From FEN-1279 sp964501535 (GTDB lineage Bacteria > Bacteroidota > Ignavibacteria > Tepidaquicellales > Tepidaquicellaceae): a stretch of 35,128 nt of DNA. Every line of letters begins with the position of its first letter. Position 1 is the first letter of the stretch. The notes below the pieces were generated by a model that searched no databases, was not told where the DNA came from, and worked only from the letters and a program-made list of their open reading frames with translations. This document shows, one piece after another, positions 1-8,867 of the stretch. A program made the position numbers and the translations under genes. Where the stretch lies: contig CAZCSV010000011.1 of assembly GCA_964501535.1 (NCBI GenBank), positions 1 to 35,128 of the forward strand, in the 5' to 3' direction.

Positions 1-316
<316 letters not shown>

Positions 317-379
317 CTAGAGAAATTTGTTAACCGTTGTTTTTCTCGATTCACTTGACACTTAATTTTTATAACCACC

Positions 380-453
<74 letters not shown>

Positions 454-508
454 CTGCTTTCAGGAGTTTGTGCAATATTAACCCAAACTCCAATTTTTTT
501 GTTGTTTT

Positions 509-581
509 GGGGTTATAGCTCAATTGGTAGAGCACCAGCTTTGCAAGCTGGGGGTTAGCGGTTCGATTCCGCTTAACTCCA
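509..581 (+). tRNA. tRNA-Ala (anticodon TGC)
   Basis: The acceptor stem GGGGTTA (509-515) pairs with TAACTCC (574-580) through one G-U pair. The anticodon stem CCAGC (535-539) pairs with GCTGG (547-551), and the loop TTTGCAA gives anticodon TGC at 542-544. The T loop is GTTCGATTC. Discriminator A581; CCA is not encoded. It is the second spacer tRNA, co-transcribed with the rRNAs. Confidence 0.97.
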
Positions 582-589
582 CAATATTA

Positions 590-625
590 ACATTCTGGCT
601 TTAATAGAATGTCGTTCTTTCAAAT
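590..625 (+). promoter_or_regulatory. boxB/boxA-like rRNA antitermination site
   Basis: A 7-bp hairpin (ACATTCT 590-596, 9-nt loop, AGAATGT 606-612) runs straight into GTTCTTTCAAA (614-624). The latter resembles the boxA consensus of rRNA operons (bacterial TGCTCTTTAACA; Bacteroidota-type GTTCTTT). In rrn leaders and spacers boxB precedes boxA, as here. The likely role is loading of NusB/NusE-type antitermination factors just before the long untranslated 23S. The call rests on position, order and motif similarity. Confidence 0.5.
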
Positions 626-654
626 TAATGTCCAATAACAAACAAGTTTATATT

Positions 655-684
655 GATGCTTAAAATGCTATCTGTATCAATATA
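655..684 (+). other. Pre-23S processing stem, 5' strand
   Basis: The sequence at 667-684 is almost the exact reverse complement of 3666-3682, just beyond the 23S 3' end (one unpaired base). GATGC at 655-659 also pairs with GCATC at 3689-3693 further out. Such flanking stems bring the two ends of pre-23S together for RNase III cleavage. The left strand can also fold on itself: TATATTGAT (649-657) against ATCAATATA (676-684). Confidence 0.75.
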
Positions 685-692
685 AGATTTTT

Positions 693-3655
<2,963 letters not shown>

Positions 3656-3665
3656 ATTTATATTT

Positions 3666-3693
3666 TATATTGATACAATAGCAAATAGGCATC
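3666..3693 (+). other. Pre-23S processing stem, 3' strand
   Basis: TATATTGATACAATAGC at 3666-3682 pairs with 667-684 upstream of the 23S. GCATC at 3689-3693 pairs with 655-659. It begins about 10 nt after the mature 23S 3' end, as expected for an RNase III processing stem. Confidence 0.75.
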
Positions 3694-3705
3694 TTGTTTT
3701 TATTA

Positions 3706-3731
3706 ATCCCGAAGAATTTTTTCTTCGGGAT
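3706..3731 (+). other. Hairpin in the 23S-5S spacer
   Basis: A perfect 11-bp stem (ATCCCGAAGAA at 3706-3716, TTCTTCGGGAT at 3721-3731) closes a TTTT loop and ends 8 nt before the 5S. No U-tract follows on the plus strand, so it is not a standard terminator. A pre-5S processing or spacing element is the likelier role. Confidence 0.6.
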
Positions 3732-3739
3732 ATAGATTT

Positions 3740-3855
3740 TCCTGGTGATTTAATTTAGGTGTTACACCTCTTCCCATTCCGAACAGAGTAGTTAAGCCCT
3801 AAATGACCTATGGTACTGCATGAGCAATTGTGTGGGAGAGTCGGTTTTGCCAGGA
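3740..3855 (+). rRNA. rrf: 5S ribosomal RNA
   Basis: About 116 nt. The terminal helix TCCTGG (3740-3745) pairs with CCAGGA (3850-3855). The loop region CCATTCCGAACAGAGTAGTTAAG (split motif CCGAAC ... GTTAAGC) is typical of 5S, as is the GGTACTGC segment. It lies 84 nt after the 23S end and is followed at once by a T9 run. It is the last gene of the operon. Partial copies of its 3' half occur downstream (3985-4234). Confidence 0.95.
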
Positions 3856-3920
3856 TTTTTTTTTATAATTCTGAATTCTAAATTATGAATTCTGAATTTG
3901 AAAAATTAAAATAATTTTAA

Positions 3921-3951
3921 AGCTGATAAAGTTTTCTTTATCGGCTTTTTT
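3921..3951 (+). terminator. Intrinsic terminator of the rRNA operon (copy 1)
   Basis: Stem AGCTGATAAAG (3921-3931), loop TTTT, CTTTATCGGCT (3936-3946): 11 bp including one U-G pair, followed by a T-run to 3951. It lies 65 nt after the 5S, where the rRNA transcript should end. A near-identical copy is at 4140-4171. Confidence 0.88.
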
Positions 3952-3957
3952 GCTTTT

Positions 3958-3992
3958 AATTGTACATTTAACATTTGTAATTGAACATTGAG
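3958..3992 (+). repeat. TTGTACATT-type intergenic repeat, copy 1
   Basis: AT-rich unit starting AATTGTACATT and ending TTGAACATTGAG. It is repeated almost exactly at 4178-4212, and related TTGTACATT/AATGTACAA pieces flank tRNA-Arg (7024-7064, 7171-7206). It directly follows terminator copy 1, so terminator plus repeat behave as one duplicated module. Confidence 0.7.
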
Positions 3993-4012
3993 TGTGCGGT
4001 TTTGCCAGGATT
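3985..4012 (+). pseudogene. 5S rRNA 3'-end remnant (copy 2)
   Basis: GAGTGTG followed by CGGTTTTGCCAGGA and a T9 run matches the 5S 3' end (TTGTGTGG...CGGTTTTGCCAGGA) with an ~8-nt deletion. The last 14 nt are identical to the true 5S. Too short to be a functional rRNA. Confidence 0.65.
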
Positions 4013-4027
4013 TTTTTTTATATTTTT

Positions 4028-4091
4028 CACAAAATAACCTAAGGTAGCCATTCGCAAAGCATTGTGAAGAGGAGAGTCGGTTTTGCCAGGA
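4028..4091 (+). pseudogene. 5'-truncated 5S rRNA pseudogene (copy 3)
   Basis: About 64 nt that align to the 3' half of the 5S at 3740-3855. AAATAACCTAAGGTA matches the 5S AAATGACCTATGGTA, and GAGAGTCGGTTTTGCCAGGA is identical to the 5S 3' end; the middle has diverged and carries a small insertion. The 5' half, including the CCGAAC loop, is missing. A T7 run follows as after the true 5S. Best read as a decayed duplicate from unequal recombination at the operon end. Confidence 0.7.
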
Positions 4092-4098
4092 TTTTTTT

Positions 4099-4126
4099 AT
4101 TTTAATTCAGAATTCCGAATTAAAAT
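4099..4126. repeat. Perfect AT-rich inverted repeat
   Basis: ATTTTAATTC (4099-4108) and GAATTAAAAT (4117-4126) are perfect inverted arms around AGAATTCC. It occupies the same place in module 2 as the ATTCTGAATT direct repeats (3868-3898) do in module 1, and resembles AATTCAGAATTG at 6944-6955. Confidence 0.6.
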
Positions 4127-4139
4127 AAAAAAATTTTAA

Positions 4140-4171
4140 AGCTGATAAAGTTTTCTTTATCGGCTTTTTTT
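4140..4171 (+). terminator. Duplicated intrinsic terminator (copy 2)
   Basis: Same stem-loop as 3921-3951 (AGCTGATAAAG, TTTT, CTTTATCGGCT) followed by seven Ts. The flanking TTTTAA just before and the TTGTACATT unit just after are conserved too, so this is a duplicated segment. It acts as a back-up for rRNA transcript termination. Confidence 0.82.
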
Positions 4172-4177
4172 GTTTTT

Positions 4178-4212
4178 AATTGTACATTGCACATTGATAA
4201 TTGAACATTGAG
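4178..4212 (+). repeat. TTGTACATT-type intergenic repeat, copy 2
   Basis: Near-identical to 3958-3992: starts AATTGTACATT, ends TTGAACATTGAG. It is followed by GTATGGGTTTTTGCCAGGA (to 4231), another 5S 3'-end remnant (copy 4), just as copy 1 is followed by remnant copy 2. Confidence 0.7.
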
Positions 4213-4231
4213 TATGGGTTTTTGCCAGGAT
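4213..4231 (+). pseudogene. 5S rRNA 3'-end remnant (copy 4)
   Basis: GTATGGGTTTTTGCCAGGA shares TTTTGCCAGGA with the 5S 3' end but lacks GAGAGTC. It is the shortest of the remnants and closes the second terminator module. Confidence 0.5.
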
Positions 4232-4236
4232 TTCAA

Positions 4237-4281
4237 TTTTAAAAAGCTTTAGCTATTGGATGTGCAGCTTTTTTTAAAAAG
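4237..4281 (-). terminator. Probable terminator of the DUF2971 gene
   Basis: TTTTAAAAAGCT (4237-4248) can pair with AGCTTTTTTTAAAA (4266-4279) around a 17-nt loop. Read on the minus strand, the stem follows the stop of the gene at 4310 and ends in a T-run. It is close to symmetric, so it could also stop leftover rRNA transcription from the left. Confidence 0.55.
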
Positions 4282-4309
4282 ATTTATTAATTTCTAATTT
4301 GCAAAAATT

Positions 4310-5125
4310 CTAAAGTTTAATAGGAATAATATTAAGTTTATACTTACCTTTTATTTTGTCTGCTTTGAAAAATTTTACGCCAATTCCTTGCTTAATATAA
4401 TTTTCGCTAATAATATTCTTAATTAATTTAATATCCGAATCCGATGTTTTTATTCCAAAAATTATCTTAGATAATATTTCTTTGTTATATTTAATAATTT
4501 GTTTTAGAATCGTCGAATAAATTAATACACTTCTATATTCTTTTTCATACTCCCATTCTTTATATTTAACTTTAAAAAAACGCATCAAATCATTTGGTTC
4601 TTCTTTAAAAAAATTATAAGGTAATGGATATTTAATATCATATCGAACCTTGTATAATGGTGCAATACTAGATTTTAATCCAATAAGCATATTTTCACCC
4701 ATTTCAAAGAATAATTTTTCCCCATTCTTTTTATAATTGTAGCCTATGCATATTCCCTTATGATTATCTGCATAATGTGACCACATTAGAATATTATTTG
4801 GTTTTTTTGTAAAACAGTTAACAATTAAACTTTTATCATTTGATTTCTCCCCTGAAATTAAAGACGGATATTTATCTTTTACTTTTCTATTATTAAAATT
4901 AATACTGTTTAATTCTTTGAACATTTCTATGAACTTTTTAGAACTCATAGGTAATCTTTTAAGTAAATAACTAACTTTATCTTTACGAGTTCCTTTATTG
5001 TAATAATAAAAATCACAATCAAAAGGATCATTAAATTGTTCAGCAAAGGAATAATGAAATTCGCTATTAATCAAAGAGCTTATTGTATTTTTATTTATTG
5101 GTCTATATTTATAAAGAATATTCAT
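4310..5125 (-). CDS. DUF2971 domain-containing protein
   Basis: About 271 aa. DUF2971 hallmarks are in order: LYKYRP near the N-terminus, FNDPFDC about 30 residues later, VNCFTKKPNNILMWSHYA (family pattern 'cfs...n.lMWsHYAdnhkGiciGf') mid-protein, HKGICIGY, and WEYEKEYR in the C-terminal half. The molecular function of DUF2971 proteins is not established; they are scattered accessory genes. A TTG five codons upstream (5140) is an alternative start; the ATG at 5125 is preferred because homologues start close to the LYKYR motif. The gene is far more AT-rich than the block at 7-14 kb, and its neighbour at 5294 points the same way, suggesting an acquired pair. There is no signal peptide, so it is cytoplasmic. 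Confidence 0.85.
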   Translation of the reverse strand: MNILYKYRPINKNTISSLINSEFHYSFAEQFNDPFDCDFYYYNKGTRKDKVSYLLKRLPMSSKKFIEMFKELNSINFNNRKVKDKYPSLISGEKSNDKSLIVNCFTKKPNNILMWSHYADNHKGICIGYNYKKNGEKLFFEMGENMLIGLKSSIAPLYKVRYDIKYPLPYNFFKEEPNDLMRFFKVKYKEWEYEKEYRSVLIYSTILKQIIKYNKEILSKIIFGIKTSDSDIKLIKNIISENYIKQGIGVKFFKADKIKGKYKLNIIPIKL

Positions 5126-5293
5126 ATCTTCATTTTTCAATACGAAATGTTATTTGAATAGTATATAAAACCTGAGCAATCCTCAATTGTTAAAAGTATT
5201 GATATATTAAATACTTTTTATTATTAATTAAAATTTTTTACACTACTTGTATTTATGCTTTCAAAAAATATATTTTAATACTTTGTAATAAAA

Positions 5294-6436
5294 TTATAAA
5301 AGTTTATATAATTCTTCTAATCTATATTCAATATTTCTTTTTTTTTCATGCCCCAATTTAATTGCATTTTCAAAATCAATAATTGCATTTTTAATATATT
5401 TAATTTTTATATAAATCTCTCCTCTTCGTAAATAATTTTCTGCATTATTTTGATTATTTTTTATTGATAATGTATAATAATAAATTGCTAAATTATGTTT
5501 TTCGCATTCTTCGTAATTTAAAGCTAAATCACTATATAAAATTGTGGAATCAAACGGTACTTTCATTCCTTCTTTTAAACAATCTATAGCATCTTCATAT
5601 TCTTTAAGTTTTGTTAAGGATTTCGCCTTAAATATATAAGCATTTTTAATGAAATTATTTAACTTAATAACATTGTCAAAATTAATAACAGCATTTTTTA
5701 AGTTTTCTTTATCTTCGCCAGTGTAAAATCTATTATACTTGTAATAAGTCAAACCCAAATAATAAAAAATAAAATAATTTTTATTGTCGAGTTTTAATGC
5801 TTTTGAAAAATCACTTAGTGCTTGTTTATAATTTTCATTATTATAATATATTTTTCCTCTTATAAAGTAATCAATTGAATTATAGTTATTTATTAATAAT
5901 GACTTATTAAAAATTTTTATCAATAAATCATTATCTAACATTCTAAAATCATTATTAATAATGCTATTATTTAAAATTTTTCTAAGATCTATAATGGATT
6001 TATATAAATCATTATCTATGTAATAAATAATTCCACGATAATAATATGATAAATAACACTTAAGATATTGTGCATAAATACGGCTTGAATCAATTTCTAA
6101 ATAATTAATTACTAAATTGAAATTATCCAATGCATTTTCCAGTTTATTTGATTTAAAATAACATATTCCTCGCAAATAATATGCATCATATAAGATGGTA
6201 GAATCTCCATTCCATTTGTATATAAAATTATCTAATTTTTCAATTGAACTTTTAGCGTAATAATATTCAACAATAGAATTGTCTTTTATTAATTTATCGA
6301 TATCTTTAAATAATTTAGTATAATTTAATGAATCATCATTAATCTTTTCTAAATCAAAGTTTTTAATTTCACTTTGTACATTATTTAAATTCAAAAAAAG
6401 GAAAGAAAGAATTATAAGAAAAAAATATTTTATCAT
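5294..6436 (-). CDS. Exported tetratricopeptide-repeat protein
   Basis: 380 aa. A hydrophobic signal peptide (residues ~1-22, IKYFFLIILSFLFLNL, cleavage probably near VQS) is followed by helical repeats. TPR consensus is clear in at least four units in the C-terminal two thirds: YFIRGKIYYNNENYKQALSD (~188-207), the unit with YYLGLTYYKYNRF, the unit with KAKSLTKLKEYEDAIDCLKE, and YLRRGEIYIKIKYIKNAIID. TPRs are protein-interaction scaffolds; the partner is unknown. Base composition is extremely AT-rich and Asn/Lys/Ile/Tyr dominate, like the DUF2971 gene 150 bp downstream on the same strand. No catalytic domain is recognised. Confidence 0.85.
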   Translation of the reverse strand: MIKYFFLIILSFLFLNLNNVQSEIKNFDLEKINDDSLNYTKLFKDIDKLIKDNSIVEYYYAKSSIEKLDNFIYKWNGDSTILYDAYYLRGICYFKSNKLENALDNFNLVINYLEIDSSRIYAQYLKCYLSYYYRGIIYYIDNDLYKSIIDLRKILNNSIINNDFRMLDNDLLIKIFNKSLLINNYNSIDYFIRGKIYYNNENYKQALSDFSKALKLDNKNYFIFYYLGLTYYKYNRFYTGEDKENLKNAVINFDNVIKLNNFIKNAYIFKAKSLTKLKEYEDAIDCLKEGMKVPFDSTILYSDLALNYEECEKHNLAIYYYTLSIKNNQNNAENYLRRGEIYIKIKYIKNAIIDFENAIKLGHEKKRNIEYRLEELYKLL

Positions 6437-6567
6437 TTTATATATTAAATTTTAGCAAAACTAAAATAATCTAATTATTTAAAAATATAAATATATTTAG
6501 TGTTCCATTAACTCTTCTGCTTCAACGGGGACTCTAGAGACGACATAATTTTGCTTTTTATTTTTCC

Positions 6568-6604
6568 GAGAGTCTCCTCGATAAAGAACATCGAGGAGAC
6601 TCTC
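6568..6604. repeat. Perfect 15-bp inverted repeat
   Basis: GAGAGTCTCCTCGAT (6568-6582) and its exact reverse complement (6590-6604) flank the 7-nt loop AAAGAAC. It is GC-rich against a very AT-rich background. No T-run follows on either strand, so it is not a standard terminator. A related unpaired piece, GGACTCTAGAGACG, lies just upstream (~6529-6542). Confidence 0.8.
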
Positions 6605-6680
6605 CTGAACAAGATAGTGCGTAATTTTTGTGTTAAGACAAAAAATAATTGCAATTATTATGTAAAGTCAGAGAAAAATA

Positions 6681-6890
6681 GGTCGCTCCGATGGAGCTTA
6701 TTTCATTTTCTTAATATTTTTCTACAATCAGGTCACCCCTACGGGGTTTTGGATATATTTACATACTTTTTCTACAATCAGGTCACCCTTACAGGGTTTT
6801 ATCGATTTTTATTCTTTTATACAATCAGGTCATCCTCGCACGCCACTGCGCGTCTCCGACCACGTCGAGTCTTCGACCTTCGGGGTTTAT
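6681..6890. repeat. Array of four GGTC-hairpin repeats, ~50-bp period
   Basis: GGTC starts at 6681, 6731, 6781 and 6828. Units 2 and 3 share TCTACAATCAGGTCACCC and then a small hairpin (CCCCTACGGGG, CCCTTACAGGG) and TTTT; unit 1 has GCTCCGATGGAGC in the same place. The stem bases co-vary while the loop TAC or GAT stays short, so the structure rather than the sequence is kept. Unit 4 starts ACAATCAGGTCATCCT, is interrupted by ~42 GC-rich nt, and ends CTTCGGGGTTTAT. Spacers are AT-rich and unrelated. A frame of 131 codons runs across but is not protein-like. The rest of 6437-7090 holds no gene that I can support. Confidence 0.75.
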
Positions 6891-6917
6891 CTTATTTAAT
6901 TGAATTTTCTTTTTTTC

Positions 6918-6955
6918 ATTCAGCATTCATAATTCAGTATTTATAATTCAGAATT
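6918..6955. repeat. ATTCA-type AT-rich repeat tract
   Basis: Short units CATTCAG, CATTCATAATTCAG, TTATAATTCAG and AATTG follow each other. They resemble ATTCTGAATT at 3868-3898 and AATTCAGAATTC at 4104-4114. The same family thus lies on both sides of the AT-rich accessory segment. Confidence 0.5.
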
Positions 6956-7027
6956 GCTTTTTTGCATTTCTAAAGTCCTTAATCTTTGTTAAATTTCAAG
7001 TTACGTAGGATTTTTAGCTCTTTATTG

Positions 7028-7083
7028 TACCTGCCACGGCAGGTAAATTGAAAAATTGTACATTCCTGCCTGCAGTAGGCAGG
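7028..7083. repeat. Two REP-like palindromes CCTGCC...GGCAGG
   Basis: TACCTGCCACGGCAGGTA (7028-7045) is an 8-bp perfect inverted repeat around AC. CCTGCCTGCAGTAGGCAGG (7065-7083) has 7-bp arms around 5 nt. They share the CCTGCC/GGCAGG stem and are separated by an AAATTGTACATT piece (7052-7064) of the repeat family seen after the rRNA operon. They sit 8 nt before tRNA-Arg. Confidence 0.7.
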
Positions 7084-7090
7084 GAATATC

Positions 7091-7164
7091 GCCCTCGTAG
7101 CTCAGGTGGATAGAGCGACGGTTTCCTAAACCGCAGGTCGGATGTTCGAGTCGTCCCGAGGGCA
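7091..7164 (+). tRNA. tRNA-Arg (anticodon CCT)
   Basis: The acceptor stem GCCCTCG (7091-7097) pairs with CGAGGGC (7157-7163), with discriminator A7164. The D arm includes GCTCAGGTGGATAGAGC. The anticodon loop TTCCTAA gives CCT at 7125-7127, and the stem is ACGGT/ACCGC with an A-C mismatch at the outermost pair. The T arm is GGATGTTCGAGTCGTCC. CCA is not encoded. It is flanked on both sides by TTGTACATT-type repeats (7024-7064 and 7171-7206). Confidence 0.96.
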
Positions 7165-7170
7165 CTACCT

Positions 7171-7206
7171 TCAATGTTAAATGTACAAGTTGCAAATGTA
7201 TAATTA
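7171..7206 (+). repeat. TTGTACATT-type repeat, inverted copy after tRNA-Arg
   Basis: TCAATGTTAAATGTACAAG and following AAATGTATAATTA correspond, in reverse orientation, to the AATTGTACATT...TTGAACATTGA units at 3958-3992 and 4178-4212. Identity is partial, so this is an older or truncated copy. Confidence 0.45.
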
Positions 7207-7217
7207 AGAGCAAAAGC

Positions 7218-7976
7218 GTGAAACAAAACAATTTGAAGAAAAATAAAAATAAAGTTGCGTTAGTTACGGGGTCTGCAAAGAGGTTAGGTAAGGAAATTGC
7301 AAAATCTGTCGCCGGATGCGGCTATAATGTCGTTCTGCATTATCACAAATCCAATAAATTGGATGTTAAGAGGATAAAGAGTGATTTTGAAAAATTTGAA
7401 GTGGGGGTTTTACCCGTTAAGGCAGATTTAAGTGATGTAAAAGAGATAAAGAAATTATTTAAGAAAATTAAAGAGAAATTCGGTCGGCTTGACCTTTTAA
7501 TCAATAATGCCGCGATATTCAGAAAAATAGATTTCTTCGATATCGACGAAAAAACATTCGATGAGTTTATTGATACGAATCTGAAAAGCGTATTGTTCTG
7601 CTCTTTGGAAGCCGCGAAGATTATGAAGAAATCGGTTGAAAAAAAATCCCAGATAATTAATATCGCTTCTCTCGGAGGAGTATTGAACTGGGTCGACCAT
7701 ATCCCTTACTCCGTGGCGAAAGCAGGCGTAATAAAACTGACGCAGCTTATGGCAAAACGCCTCGCCCCGGAAATATTGGTTAATGCGATTGCACCCGGAA
7801 CAATCTGGATTGAAAATGATGCGAATAAAAATGTGATTGCAAAAGAAAAAGAAAAATATCCAATGAAGAAATTCGGCGATACTAACGATATTACATCCTT
7901 GATCGGATTTTTAGTGAAAGAAAATAAATATATTACGGGACATACTTTTATAGTGGATGGCGGAAGAAGTTTATGA
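7218..7976 (+). CDS. Short-chain dehydrogenase/reductase, pteridine-reductase-like
   Basis: 252 aa classical SDR. The Rossmann nucleotide-binding motif TGSAKRLG at 17-24 has the TGxxxRxG form typical of pteridine reductases (PTR1/FolM) rather than TGxxxGxG. NNA is at 96-98, IASLGG supplies the active-site Ser (~151), and Y164-x3-K168 (YSVAK) is the catalytic pair. The C-terminus has ITGHTFIVDGG, the usual SDR ending. It would use NADPH to reduce a carbonyl or pteridine; dihydrofolate/dihydropterin reduction is possible but unproven. It starts at GTG (7218); K/N-rich residues 2-12 precede the fold. It opens the plus-strand block and is followed 31 bp later by the LOG gene. Confidence 0.88.
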   Translation: MKQNNLKKNKNKVALVTGSAKRLGKEIAKSVAGCGYNVVLHYHKSNKLDVKRIKSDFEKFEVGVLPVKADLSDVKEIKKLFKKIKEKFGRLDLLINNAAIFRKIDFFDIDEKTFDEFIDTNLKSVLFCSLEAAKIMKKSVEKKSQIINIASLGGVLNWVDHIPYSVAKAGVIKLTQLMAKRLAPEILVNAIAPGTIWIENDANKNVIAKEKEKYPMKKFGDTNDITSLIGFLVKENKYITGHTFIVDGGRSL

Positions 7977-8007
7977 CTAATTTTCATATTTAAAATTTTA
8001 TTGACAA

Positions 8008-8847
8008 ATGGAACATTTAAAAAAGGCACCCAAGGCATACAGAAATACGAAATTCTTGAATTCACCTGCCGCAAGAACAGTTAGGATTCTTACGGAATAC
8101 CTCGAACCGTTCGACAGGCTTAATAAATATAACATTAAAGATACCATTGTATTTTTCGGCTCGGCAAGAATTATACCCTTGAGCCAGGCAAAAAAAAATC
8201 TTTCTGATATAAGAAAGAAAATAAGAACAATAAAAAATAAAAAGTCTAAAGATTATATCGAGAATATTAAAAACCTCTCTTATGCCGAAAAGGAACTGGA
8301 AGTGGCACGATTTTATGACGATACCGAAGAACTTGCATACCGCCTGACAAAATGGTCGAAAAATCTCAAGAAAGGCAATAAGTTTGTCGTCTGCTCTGGC
8401 GGAGGTCCCGGAATTATGGAAGCCGCAAATAAGGGCGCAAGCAGGGCTAAAGGATATTCTATCGGATTGAATATTTCGCTGCCCTTCGAGCAGTTCCCGA
8501 ATAATCATATTACACCTAACCTGAACTTCGAATTCCATTACTTCTTTATGAGAAAATTCTGGTTCGCTTATCTGGCAAAAGCTCTCGTGATTATGCCGGG
8601 AGGATTCGGAACGCTCGATGAATTGATGGAAATTCTGACTCTTGTTCAAACGGAGAAATTAAAGAAAAAAATGCCTATATTAATGTACGGGAAAAAATTC
8701 TGGGATAATGTTTTAAATTTTGAAACCCTTGCTGAATACAGGGTGATTTCTCATGAAGATTTAAAGTTGATTAAGTTTGCTGATACGGTAGATGAGGCAT
8801 TCAGCTATTTGAAAAAAGAATTAAGTAAAAATTACGTAAAAAAATAA
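8008..8847 (+). CDS. LOG family (TIGR00730-type) nucleotide-binding protein
   Basis: 279 aa. The two family signatures are present: GGGPGIMEAANKGA at 131-144 and PGGFGTLDE at 197-205, within a Rossmann-like fold. Proteins with these motifs ('lysine decarboxylase-like') are mostly nucleoside 5'-monophosphate phosphoribohydrolases (LOG/PpnN), which release the base from AMP, GMP or cytokinin ribotides. The N-terminal ~100 residues (ARTVRILTEYLEPFDRL, then a Lys-rich helix) exceed the minimal ~190-aa LOG protein and match the longer bacterial subgroup. It lies 31 bp after the SDR and 20 bp before yicC, probably co-transcribed. Confidence 0.9.
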   Translation: MEHLKKAPKAYRNTKFLNSPAARTVRILTEYLEPFDRLNKYNIKDTIVFFGSARIIPLSQAKKNLSDIRKKIRTIKNKKSKDYIENIKNLSYAEKELEVARFYDDTEELAYRLTKWSKNLKKGNKFVVCSGGGPGIMEAANKGASRAKGYSIGLNISLPFEQFPNNHITPNLNFEFHYFFMRKFWFAYLAKALVIMPGGFGTLDELMEILTLVQTEKLKKKMPILMYGKKFWDNVLNFETLAEYRVISHEDLKLIKFADTVDEAFSYLKKELSKNYVKK

Positions 8848-8867
8848 AAATTTAAATATACTTTTTT

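Noticed and set aside
6568..6604. The 15-bp hairpin as an intrinsic terminator for the TPR gene or rRNA read-through.
   Set aside because: No T-run follows on either strand, and it lies upstream of, not after, the minus-strand TPR gene.
6681..6840. The ~50-bp periodic array looked like a CRISPR (30-bp conserved part, 20-bp variable part).
   Set aside because: Only three to four units, repeats are not identical, they carry internal short hairpins with changing stems, spacers are AT-rich and low-complexity, and no cas gene is nearby.
6551..6946. 131-codon plus-strand frame through the repeat region.
   Set aside because: It runs through the hairpin array, its translation is repeat-driven (repeated F-Y-N-Q-V/S-G-H-P-like pieces), and no domain or good start is present.
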